Shown one piece after another: positions 25,778-32,745 of a DNA stretch of 34,480 bases. A program made the translations under genes and the position numbers. The notes under the pieces were generated by a model, which saw only the letters and a list, made by a program, of their open reading frames with translations, searched no databases and was not told where the DNA came from. Within the stretch, counting starts at the first letter, position 1, and the number at the start of each line of letters is the position of its first letter. Origin of the DNA: Promethearchaeota archaeon (GTDB taxonomy: Archaea > Asgardarchaeota > Lokiarchaeia > Sigynarchaeales > SOKP01); NCBI GenBank assembly GCA_016839845.1, contig JAEOTL010000336.1:1-34480 (forward strand), read 5' to 3'.

Positions 25778-26428
25778 TTATTCTTTAAAATAATTGAATA
25801 TAACTTGAAGAACTATATGTTTGAAACAGCCTACAATGTTTTTACCTTGAATTGCTTCAGCAAGATATACAACGGGACTTCCATCGGGATAAAATTTTGA
25901 CAATGGCAATCCGAGAGCCATTTTAAATTTATTAACATCAATAGCTTCCTCTAAATCCCTCTTGTTTAGCTGTACAATAAAGGGGATCTTTTTTGGAGAT
26001 GCAAAACTTACAAGTTCCCGATAACTCCTTTTATTTTGCTCTATCTTATTAGGATCAGAGTCACCGATAAATACGATCCCATCAGCTCCATCTAACACAT
26101 ATTCACGGGTTGCTAAAAAACGTTCTTGACCTGTACAGGTTACCACGTGAGCAATAATGTTGAATTTTATGTCTTTCATGGCAAATTTAAATAAAAGATA
26201 TAGGGAATCCTCCCAAAGCGTTCTTCCTTCTGTAGTTTCTATAGAATACCCTTTTGAAAGTTTCAGCAAGTCAAACTTTTCTCGCAGACGGAAAAAATTA
26301 GTCGTTTTTCCACTTTCCCCTGGTCCCCAGTATACAATTTTAAACTGGAGCATATTTTCAGAATCGTTGAAATCGAATTCCCCTCCGATCTCCAACTGTT
26401 CCTTATCTTTCTTTTGGTGTAGTTCCAT
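25778..26428 (-). CDS. MglA-like small GTPase
   Basis: 216 residues. G1 is KIVYWGPGESGKTTNFFRL (30-48), close to the MglA form (GPGxSGKTTNL). The switch region has TTEGRTLWEDSLYLLF, matching the TLFFDFLP-type MglA switch. G3 is VVTCTGQERFLATREYVLDGADG, without the canonical Asp, as in MglA. G4 is QLNKRDL (153-159). An N-terminal extension of about 25 residues is acidic. MglA switches control cell polarity in bacteria and work with roadblock GAPs (MglB). Here the gene directly follows a roadblock gene (30-bp gap). GGTGAT lies a few nt before the ATG. Its role in this archaeon is unknown. Confidence 0.9.
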   Translation of the reverse strand: MELHQKKDKEQLEIGGEFDFNDSENMLQFKIVYWGPGESGKTTNFFRLREKFDLLKLSKGYSIETTEGRTLWEDSLYLLFKFAMKDIKFNIIAHVVTCTGQERFLATREYVLDGADGIVFIGDSDPNKIEQNKRSYRELVSFASPKKIPFIVQLNKRDLEEAIDVNKFKMALGLPLSKFYPDGSPVVYLAEAIQGKNIVGCFKHIVLQVIFNYFKE

Positions 26429-26458
26429 TTCATCACCCTAAGCTATTGCTTTTACACA

Positions 26459-27007
26459 TTAACTAATTGTCCCGAGCCTGTCCGAGAAAATCTGATTTTT
26501 TAGCTCCTTAATATGTTCTTTGATTTCTTGTTCTGACATTTTTAATATATTCTGAGATGCTTGGTCGTCTTCAATACGTTTTTTCATCTCCAACGCAAAT
26601 TTACTTAATTGAAGAAAAATTACTCCTAGATTCACTTCTTTATCAGTCAACAACACGACAAGGATGTCGCGTTTGCCTTTTTGTACAATGTTAATATTCC
26701 CAATAGATTTCACAAACAGTCGCATATCATTATAAATTATGGTAGCCCTTTCAAGAGAGCTTGACTCGAAAAAATCCTGCCCTTGTCGTGCTACACCATA
26801 CAATGCGGCCCCTATTGAGCTGAGATCCCAGTAGTTAAGCTTCCGATCAAACCGAGAATCGATAGCAATAATCTTTGCATCTTGATCAATAGCTATTAGT
26901 CCGTAGATATATCCTCTTCGCGTTAATTTGCCGTAATTATACCTAATGTCATCCAAAACTTCGGTTATTTTATTCTTATACAAGACTTTTGGTATATGAT
27001 TTATCAT
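26459..27007 (-). CDS. Roadblock/LC7 domain protein (MglB-like)
   Basis: 182 residues. The central part has the roadblock fold pattern: GLIAIDQDAKIIAIDSRFD, then SSIGAALYGVARQGQDFF, then LERATIIYNDMRLFVKSIG, DILVVLLTDKEVNLGVIFLQL. The C-terminus is a charged helix (KKRIEDDQASQNILKMSEQE). Roadblock proteins act as GAPs or scaffolds for MglA/Rag/Arf-like GTPases, so pairing with the following MglA-like gene is natural. A separate TATA (TTTATATAC at 27059-27067, minus) suggests it starts its own transcript with the two genes behind it. Confidence 0.87.
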   Translation of the reverse strand: MINHIPKVLYKNKITEVLDDIRYNYGKLTRRGYIYGLIAIDQDAKIIAIDSRFDRKLNYWDLSSIGAALYGVARQGQDFFESSSLERATIIYNDMRLFVKSIGNINIVQKGKRDILVVLLTDKEVNLGVIFLQLSKFALEMKKRIEDDQASQNILKMSEQEIKEHIKELKNQIFSDRLGTIS

Positions 27008-27058
27008 TTTATTTTTAAACCGTATTTTTTATTTTATTGCATGAAATCATTGAGGAAA

Positions 27059-27067
27059 GTATATAAA
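27059..27067 (-). promoter_or_regulatory. TATA box ahead of the roadblock-GTPase genes
   Basis: On the minus strand TTTATATAC is 52-60 bp upstream of the roadblock ATG, predicting a leader of about 30 nt. It lies in the 96-bp gap after the RPA-like gene. Confidence 0.45.
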
Positions 27068-27103
27068 GAAAAAATTCTGCTATCATCGATTCTTGCTGGA
27101 AAC

Positions 27104-28021
27104 TTAAGGATGGGAAATTTTCAAACGAGTTGCCTTTGTTTGAGAAATCTCTTTTTTTCCCGAAAATTGGTTAAACTTTATCACTACATTAAAAAGGGTG
27201 ATTTTAGAACCTTCCTCAATCTGTTTTAAATACTCAACAGCTTCCATCCCCCAAACATTTACCATAATTGATGTAGTCTCATCCGTAAGCGCAAGTCGTA
27301 ATAAAAAGGCTCTTTCTCCATTTTTCTTGATGATTTCCTTGAATTCTTCAATATGTACAACCCCAGATATAGATCTGATGAATCCTTCCTTCTCCTGTAA
27401 GAATTCAATTGTAGTTTTTGCGTGTGTAGATTCTTGCTTTTTCACAAAAGCCTTTTCTCCCAAAGAATCAACTTTTATCCCTTCAGGAGCAATAACTACT
27501 TTTCCTTTTTTACTTAGGTGAATTTCAAGAGAATTATTAGTACCGGGCTTGGTATATCCTCCGATAATCTGTATAACCTCTCCCTTTTTAAAATGGGGAT
27601 GATTTATAATATCCGTATTATCCCCCCATAAAATAATTCTTATTTGGGCAGTACTATCAGCTACTACAAAAGAAGCCACCATCCCAGGGGTTCCATCTTT
27701 CCGAATAAAATTGCGGATCCCAAATTGTATAATAAGCCTCCCCACTATTACTATATTTTGCATCCCCTCTTTTACCTTCTCAATAGGAATGGCAAAATCA
27801 TTATAATCTATTTCTTCTTCAAACTGACTATAGTTTACGGAAGCAGGTCCACCTTTATGTAAATCTACTGCATACTCTTTTGCAATGAGAAATAAGATTG
27901 CCTGAGGTGACATAAATCCTTGATATTCTGCTTGTTTACTCTTTATTTGTCGGTCGATCTCTTGCTCGGAAAGCCCTGCTTCCAAAAGAATTTGATATAG
28001 TTCTTCGGTAGAAACTGACAT
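27104..28021 (-). CDS. rpa: RPA-like single-stranded DNA-binding protein
   Basis: 305 residues. The N-terminal helical domain (about 1-55: LYQILLEAGLSEQEIDRQIK; then MSPQAILFLIAKEY) is typical of archaeal RPA proteins. Two OB folds follow, at about 80-180 (QNIVIVGRLI; GTPGMVASFVVADSTAQIRI) and 205-300 (GFIRSISGVVHIEEF; ALTDETTSIMVNVWG). There is no zinc finger of the C4 kind. It binds ssDNA in replication and repair. A TATA (TTTAAATATAC at about 28044-28054, minus) about 28 bp ahead gives a leaderless start. It is first in the run that continues into the roadblock and MglA-like genes. Confidence 0.92.
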   Translation of the reverse strand: MSVSTEELYQILLEAGLSEQEIDRQIKSKQAEYQGFMSPQAILFLIAKEYAVDLHKGGPASVNYSQFEEEIDYNDFAIPIEKVKEGMQNIVIVGRLIIQFGIRNFIRKDGTPGMVASFVVADSTAQIRIILWGDNTDIINHPHFKKGEVIQIIGGYTKPGTNNSLEIHLSKKGKVVIAPEGIKVDSLGEKAFVKKQESTHAKTTIEFLQEKEGFIRSISGVVHIEEFKEIIKKNGERAFLLRLALTDETTSIMVNVWGMEAVEYLKQIEEGSKITLFNVVIKFNQFSGKKEISQTKATRLKISHP

Positions 28022-28116
28022 GGTTCACTCAACCTAATCTAGGGGAGTATATTTAAAGAAAAAATTACATAAATGAGACTATTGATTATGTAAAAACAGG
28101 AATTTAATTATTATGA

Positions 28117-28701
28117 TTAAGGATTAAGCCCAATTTTGTTTCTAGTTCTATGAAACGCATAGGCAGAACACGAACAGAGCGAACGTAGGTTACTCTGTAT
28201 TATTGGGGTGGTTTTATGCTTATCTAACATATCAGTAGCAAAAATGATTATCGCGATCTGGGTTGTGATCCTTGGCCAGAAGAATAGTAGGTTCAATTTC
28301 CTCTTTAAAATATCAGAATTCCTACATGCACGTTTATAATCGAATACAGGAGCTATTTTATGAATCTTGTGGAGATATATCTGAATTTTTCGAGATGACC
28401 TTTTCACCCCTAAGTTATGATTACCCAAACTCAGAAATCTTCTGAAGTGGATGAGTTCAACTAAAAATTTGCTTATGATTTTGTGAATAATCATTATGGG
28501 TAGGCCCAAAGCTTCCCCAATACTCCAATATTCTAATAATGTGAGGGTTCTTATATTTTCCTTCGCAGTAGTGAATGTTATATTCCGAAAAAGGAAATCT
28601 AGCACAGGAACTTTATAAGATCTAAGGATTAAAGGAGAATTAATCTGTTCTCGAACTGCTTCACGATTAACTAATTCATGTTTCTGAAGACTTTGCGTCA
28701 T
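28117..28701 (-). CDS. Unknown protein, 194 residues, downstream of the FEN1-like gene
   Basis: Not recognised. It is rich in helices and strongly basic. Distinctive parts are the N-terminal REQINSPLILRSYKVPVLDF, a possible HTH (LLEYWSIGEALGLPIMIIHK), and the C-terminal SNLRSLCSCSAYAFHRTRNK. The fold could be cyclin-box-like, as in TFIIB-type factors, but no zinc ribbon or B-finger is present. It has its own TATA (GTTTAAATAC near 28749-28757, minus), so it may be separately expressed from the nuclease gene 92 bp upstream. A transposase remnant was considered but nothing supports it. Confidence 0.6.
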   Translation of the reverse strand: MTQSLQKHELVNREAVREQINSPLILRSYKVPVLDFLFRNITFTTAKENIRTLTLLEYWSIGEALGLPIMIIHKIISKFLVELIHFRRFLSLGNHNLGVKRSSRKIQIYLHKIHKIAPVFDYKRACRNSDILKRKLNLLFFWPRITTQIAIIIFATDMLDKHKTTPIIQSNLRSLCSCSAYAFHRTRNKIGLNP

Positions 28702-28793
28702 ATTCTTCCTATGATATGATAAGTCTAGTTTAAGACTCTATTGTACTAAGAGTATTTAAACAAAAAAGAATAACCTTGAAGATCAATGAATTT

Positions 28794-29897
28794 TTATGAG
28801 CCAAAAGAAACAGCATCTAATCGTGTCTGAACACGTTTAGGGACCGAACTCTGAGAGCTAAAATAAGATCTGCACTTCTTAAAACTTTCATGCAGTTTTC
28901 CTAAATTATTCTTTACCCTTTCACGGTTTAAATGATGTTCTCTACATAATAAGGAAAGAATGCTAGGATTATTTGGGGAATTCCAATAAAACGTATCAAA
29001 CTCTTGGAGGACTGTTGGAAGAAGAAAAAGTTTCCGAATTTTATAAATTAATTCAGAAGTGAGAGGGGTGAAATTGTATCTTTTCTTTTCTTCCCTGATG
29101 ATTGTTTCAATATTTTTATGAGTTTTAACCAAGTGGAGGGCCTTTTTTGGTCCGATTCCAGTGATGCCTGGAAAGTAATCAGTCTGTAACATCAAGGCCA
29201 TATCAACTAGTTGGAATTGATTTATACCCAAAATTCTTAGATTCTTTTTCAAGTTGAGGAATAAGGGGGTGACTTTTTTATATTGCCATTTTCCCTGGAC
29301 TTTTCTTCTCAAGGATTTTGATATATTCTGGATTATACGGGGAGCTCCAAACAAGAGTGAGTCGAAATCTTGAGAATTGGAAAAAGTGGCAATTTTTTTT
29401 TTTACTAAGTAGGCGCATTGCGATTCAGCTGAAGAAGGAGCTTCGATGAAAGGGACACCTAATGCTCCTAGGAGTTGTTTTGACTCCTTAAGGATATTTT
29501 GCCATAGGTACTCTTTACTAAGAGCTATATTTCTGGCTTCCTTTTTATCCCCGCTTTGTACAGCTTGTGCATACCATCGTTGAGTAAAGATGAAATCCTT
29601 TAACTGGTCCTTAGTTATCATCCGTTTGAGCTCAGAAGGTTTTCCATCAAAACAAAAGAGAGGAAAAATTTTTTTAGAGTAGAAAAAGTTAATTCTGTAC
29701 AAAAGCCCATAGAGATGTGAGATTGGTCTTTGGGTTCGGTCTAAAATTAATCCTTGATTGATCCTGCTACTATTTTTAAATGTGAAGTTAAAAAGGCTCA
29801 TTATAATGTTCGGAGCATCAATTGCTATGATCTTGCCAGCTAATTCCTGATAATCAATTTTATCACGAGTAATAATATTGTGTAGTTTTACTCCCAT
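28794..29897 (-). CDS. fen: Divergent FEN1/XPG-family nuclease-like protein
   Basis: 367 residues from ATG 29895-29897, giving the family start MGVKLHNI. GGTGAG is 8 nt upstream; the earlier ATG at 29909 adds four residues. FEN1 blocks: IIAIDAPN (D27), FCFDGKPSELK (D84, K91), IEAPSSAESQ (151-160), SQDFDSLLFGAPR (D177, D179), QTDYFPGITGIGPKKAL (D240, then H2TH). Compared with human FEN1, the first of the two catalytic glutamates (E158) is replaced by S156; the second is present as E158 here. The C-terminus QTRLDAVSF resembles a PIP box but has one extra residue. It may have altered cleavage activity. It has its own promoter about 155 bp upstream. Confidence 0.88.
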   Translation of the reverse strand: MGVKLHNIITRDKIDYQELAGKIIAIDAPNIIMSLFNFTFKNSSRINQGLILDRTQRPISHLYGLLYRINFFYSKKIFPLFCFDGKPSELKRMITKDQLKDFIFTQRWYAQAVQSGDKKEARNIALSKEYLWQNILKESKQLLGALGVPFIEAPSSAESQCAYLVKKKIATFSNSQDFDSLLFGAPRIIQNISKSLRRKVQGKWQYKKVTPLFLNLKKNLRILGINQFQLVDMALMLQTDYFPGITGIGPKKALHLVKTHKNIETIIREEKKRYNFTPLTSELIYKIRKLFLLPTVLQEFDTFYWNSPNNPSILSLLCREHHLNRERVKNNLGKLHESFKKCRSYFSSQSSVPKRVQTRLDAVSFGS

Positions 29898-29954
29898 TTC
29901 GAATCTCACCTAATAGAATAACTTAAAAAGAAAAAAAAAGAAGGAGTTTATTTA

Positions 29955-30040
29955 CCATCCCTTAATCAGATGGAATAACCTACATAATCTTCTATAAAAT
30001 CCGATCTATAAACTCACCATCAGCTAGTAATTAATGGTGA
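29955..30040 (-). other. Two inverted repeats in the leader of the FEN1-like gene
   Basis: TCACCAT (30014-30020) pairs with ATGGTGA (30034-30040) across 13 nt. CCATC (29955-29959) pairs with GATGG (29969-29973). A TATA-type ATTTAAATATT (about 30050-30061, minus) is upstream of both, so they would lie in a roughly 130-nt 5' leader followed by a U-rich run (near 29925-29940). They could be a structured leader or leftover terminator of the upstream gene. Confidence 0.35.
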
Positions 30041-30125
30041 ATAAACCAGAAATATTTAAATAAAAAAAACTAAGTAAGCACTTTAGCTCTAAACGATTGT
30101 AAATGAAAAATCTTTTTTAAGAATC

Positions 30126-30380
30126 TTATGCTGATCCGTCTAAATCATCTAAATCGTCCATTATAGAATCAAAAAATTCTTTAGCTTTTTTCGGATCTTT
30201 TAATTCTTCGAATCCATTTAATAATCCATCCATTTCTTTTCGAGCCATAAGTTCCTCATCAGGTACTTTCCCGATAAGTTCTTTATCAAAATCGAGTAAA
30301 CAGTTGCTACACTCTATAAAATCGTCATACTCTCTTATTCTTGTTGACTTGCATCTCGGACAACGGTATTTAGAAGGCAT
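30126..30380 (-). CDS. 84-residue zinc-ribbon protein, copy B
   Basis: Paralogue of the protein at 24177-24431: same length, same zinc ribbon (RCPRCKSTRIREYDDFIECSNC, two CxxC) and same C-terminal block (ELKDPKKAKEFFDSIMDDLD). I start at the ATG 30378-30380, giving MPSKYRCPRC. A longer frame from 30503 would add 41 hydrophobic residues lacking any counterpart in copy A and overlapping the predicted promoter (GTTTAAATATCC near 30432-30443). The conserved FFDSIM..L.DLD tail looks like a binding helix. Function unknown. Confidence 0.77.
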   Translation of the reverse strand: MPSKYRCPRCKSTRIREYDDFIECSNCLLDFDKELIGKVPDEELMARKEMDGLLNGFEELKDPKKAKEFFDSIMDDLDDLDGSA

Positions 30381-30550
30381 GATTCGAAATGGGCTGAAAA
30401 ATATAAGGTAGCTTATTAATAATATTAGAATTGGATATTTAAACTTAAAGGGTAATTGTGAAAATGCTACTTGAAGAGAAAATAATAGTTCCAGTATTAT
30501 CATAACCTACAGATATAGTGATTATGTATGATCTTGTAGATCTATCAAAG

Positions 30551-30596
30551 CTTTATAAATAAAAACATGAATTTCTGCTTTTTTCTTTATAAATAA
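30551..30596 (+). promoter_or_regulatory. Tandem identical TATA boxes
   Basis: The 12-mer CTTTATAAATAA occurs at 30551-30562 and again at 30585-30596, 34 bp apart. Both face the membrane-protein gene at 30640, the second being about 49 bp from its ATG. They may be two promoters or a small duplication. Confidence 0.45.
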
Positions 30597-30639
30597 GGGT
30601 ATTTGATATTCTTTAACATAATTAAAATTGAATCCCATC

Positions 30640-31008
30640 ATGTCAAGAAAAAAATATACTTTAATAAAAGAATCTCGTAGTCCTAAAACACTAATGTATA
30701 CCTACTTTGGAATCCTTCTTTTTATCACAATTTTCTTCCCATTCTTCGAACTGAATTTTCGTTACCAATTAGGAAGATTCTTTTCAAAGATATTTGAGGT
30801 GATCGGGACAGTTACTTTCACGATAGGGAGTGCAATCACCGCAGTGGGAGTTATAAGTTTGTTTTTTGGGTTTCGTATGAGAGCTCGTTTATTCCTAGTT
30901 GGCGTTGTGCTATTATGGATAGGATTTTGGACTACTGGAACGATGGTAAAACTGTTTGGGATACCAATTGGAAATGCACAGACCGGTACTGGTTCAGGAT
31001 ACCATTAA
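30640..31008 (+). CDS. Small membrane protein, three helices
   Basis: 122 residues from ATG at 30640; TTG at 30628 is possible but less likely. Three hydrophobic segments: YTYFGILLFITIFFPFF, GTVTFTIGSAITAVGVISLF, and RLFLVGVVLLWIGFWTTG. The N-terminus is basic (SRKKYTLIKESRSPK), giving a predicted cytoplasmic N-terminus. The tail is Gly-rich. No family recognised. Its stop overlaps the stop of the converging membrane gene by 4 bp. Confidence 0.7.
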   Translation: MSRKKYTLIKESRSPKTLMYTYFGILLFITIFFPFFELNFRYQLGRFFSKIFEVIGTVTFTIGSAITAVGVISLFFGFRMRARLFLVGVVLLWIGFWTTGTMVKLFGIPIGNAQTGTGSGYH

Positions 31009-31232
31009 AAGCCAGTTTCAACCCCAAAATAATCTAATCCTGTATGTAATCCGCAAACTGTTAAAAGGATAAAAGAAACAATGATTACAATGGCCATTCT
31101 ACGCTTACCAAATTGCCCCAAGAACAACCAACCCAGAATGCCGACAATCAATCCTAGTAATCCGATAATGGACCCTAGAGCAATAAGAAATTCGACTGCG
31201 TTTGCCATCCCATCAAAATAGTCAAGTATCAT
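31005..31232 (-). CDS. Small membrane protein, two helices
   Basis: 75 residues from ATG at 31230-31232. Two hydrophobic helices: AVEFLIALGSIIGLLGLIVG, continuing ILGWLFLGQF, then AIVIIVSFILLTVCGL. A TATA (TTTAAATATAAT, about 31249-31260, minus) is 24 bp from this ATG, supporting a leaderless start there. An internal ATG at 31208 (MANAVEFL) is an alternative. No family recognised. Confidence 0.65.
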   Translation of the reverse strand: MILDYFDGMANAVEFLIALGSIIGLLGLIVGILGWLFLGQFGKRRMAIVIIVSFILLTVCGLHTGLDYFGVETGF

Positions 31233-31288
31233 GAAACCATTTAGTATCAATTATATTTAAACAAAAAAAGACAAATCTATCTTTTTCC

Positions 31289-31297
31289 TTTAAATAT
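31289..31297 (+). promoter_or_regulatory. TATA box of the zinc-ribbon/surface-protein operon
   Basis: TTTAAATAT is centred at 31293, about 26 bp ahead of a predicted start near 31319, which places GTG at 31311 outside the transcript and favours ATG at 31332. Confidence 0.45.
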
Positions 31298-31331
31298 TCC
31301 AAGATTTATTGTGTGTAACTCTAATAAGAAG

Positions 31332-31661
31332 ATGATAAAAAAAATGAGAAAGTTAACCGAAATCGGGATCTGCCCCCACTGCGAATGTAGCATTTCAATT
31401 TTTAAAACCAGTAATTACAAGCGCTTTGCGAAATGTGAGGTCTGTGGAAACTCGTACGCCCTCCCTAAACGAGGAATTCTTGAGAATACAGCACTTTATT
31501 GTCCGAAAAGTAAGATCCCATTGTTAATAGTGGGAAAGCAAGGCCAGAAAGGATATTTTTGGACAGATCAACCTTGTTTTAATTGCGTTTCTTACGATGC
31601 TTGCTCCCCCATTAAAGAGTTGATAATAGAATTTACTGAATTACAGGTGCATGGATATTAA
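31332..31661 (+). CDS. Topoisomerase-type zinc-ribbon protein
   Basis: 109 residues from ATG 31332. It has repeated zinc ribbons: GICPHCECSISIFKTSNYKR, then FAKCEVCGNSYALPKRG, then TALYCPKSKIPLLIVGKQGQ, and CFNC..YDAC. The spacing matches the C-terminal zinc ribbons of type IA DNA topoisomerases, but no topoisomerase catalytic part is present, so this is a stand-alone ribbon as found in some archaea. It overlaps the next gene by 11 bp, implying translational coupling. Role uncertain; nucleic-acid binding is plausible. Confidence 0.72.
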   Translation: MIKKMRKLTEIGICPHCECSISIFKTSNYKRFAKCEVCGNSYALPKRGILENTALYCPKSKIPLLIVGKQGQKGYFWTDQPCFNCVSYDACSPIKELIIEFTELQVHGY

Positions 31662-32673
31662 AAATCGGATGAGTACCAAAGTAGGGATAATAATTAGCCT
31701 TCTTTTCTCAGGATATATCTTCTTTACTATCCCAAATTTTGTTTCTTATCCAAGAGTAGAACTCTATAAAACTCCTGTTTACTCCAGTAGCCCTCAATAT
31801 TTGGTTGATAAGATCTATAATTTTACTACTCAAAAACCTTATGTATACTTTGAAGACAATATTTATTTTGAAAGACTCTACAATTATTACATTTTACTGA
31901 ATGTGGTAAGTCCTTTTACCTGTAACATGAATATATCACTCAAAGATCCCGAGGGAGACCTTTATGAGCTCTCGTCTATTGCTGGAATGGAGCAGGATGA
32001 TGTTAAAGAAATCCCATTCGGAGTAGCTTTAAGCGGGGATTATAGTCTATTTTTTGATGCTCTCCTTACACAAAACATAACGATCCATATCCTTCTTGAA
32101 CGGAAACTGAAATGCCTTTCCAATAAAATAGAAGAATATGAAGAATCGATTATCTTCCGAAATGTGACCAAATTTTATCCTGGGAAAACGATAAAATCTC
32201 AAATATCCATGCGTTCAAATTATTATTACAAGGTTTATATTGAGAAGGTTTCTCCTATCGCAATTTATATAGAGGGAAGGCAAACCCGAATGAATCATAC
32301 CCTCATCGACCCCCAAGATGTCAAGTTTAATATCTACATTAATGAAGCAATAGTAGGGCCTCTTAATGTATCTGTCTACCGATTTGGGACAACTATCGAA
32401 GGAAACTATACGTTTAGTCTTACCGTTAAGTCAAATGTTGAATTTGTGAATATTGCATATGCTGTTGTATCCCTCGGAAAAATTGGAGACAATGTCGATC
32501 CTGACACCCCAGAACCGCCCCCGAGTAATGAAACGCATAATAATACCCGACAAGGAACTCTTATATCTATTCCAATGGTAGGATTTCTTGGGATTCTAGG
32601 AGCACTAGGAGGATCTGCTCTGGTGGTGTTTATTGGGGTTAAAGTTGTAAAGAAAAAGAATATAAATCCTTAG
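31651..32673 (+). CDS. Membrane-anchored surface protein
   Basis: 340 residues. An N-terminal hydrophobic helix (VGIIISLLFSGYIFFTI, about 11-27) is followed by an extracytoplasmic region of about 260 residues. This region is rich in beta strands and in N-glycosylation sequons (NFT, NMNIS, NIT, NVT, NHT, NVS, NYT, NET). A Pro-rich linker (DPDTPEPPPSNETHNN) leads to a C-terminal membrane helix (VGFLGILGALGGSALVVFIG) and a short basic tail. This is the usual form of archaeal single-pass surface proteins. The ATG at 31651 lies inside the previous gene; ATG at 31669 is possible. No enzymatic motif is visible. Confidence 0.78.
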   Translation: MDIKNRMSTKVGIIISLLFSGYIFFTIPNFVSYPRVELYKTPVYSSSPQYLVDKIYNFTTQKPYVYFEDNIYFERLYNYYILLNVVSPFTCNMNISLKDPEGDLYELSSIAGMEQDDVKEIPFGVALSGDYSLFFDALLTQNITIHILLERKLKCLSNKIEEYEESIIFRNVTKFYPGKTIKSQISMRSNYYYKVYIEKVSPIAIYIEGRQTRMNHTLIDPQDVKFNIYINEAIVGPLNVSVYRFGTTIEGNYTFSLTVKSNVEFVNIAYAVVSLGKIGDNVDPDTPEPPPSNETHNNTRQGTLISIPMVGFLGILGALGGSALVVFIGVKVVKKKNINP

Positions 32674-32712
32674 GAAACTTCACTATGTTTTTCACACTCT
32701 TAAGATCCCTAA

Positions 32713-32745
32713 AAAAACATTACTAAAAAAAGAAAATAAAAAAAA
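32713..32745 (-). terminator. T-rich terminator after radA
   Basis: On the minus strand the stop of radA is followed at once by TTTTTTTTATTTTC and a further T7 run and T7 run (about 32713-32743). Oligo-T tracts like this serve as archaeal terminators. Confidence 0.5.

Noticed and set aside
26157..26441. Plus-strand frame opposite the MglA-like gene
   Set aside because: It lies antisense to the GTPase motifs and has low-complexity Ser-rich content.
28117..28701. Transposase remnant
   Set aside because: No DDE or HUH motif and no terminal repeats are visible, and the frame is intact with its own promoter.
30381..30503. Membrane-anchored form of zinc-ribbon copy B
   Set aside because: The extra hydrophobic N-terminus has no counterpart in copy A and covers the predicted promoter.
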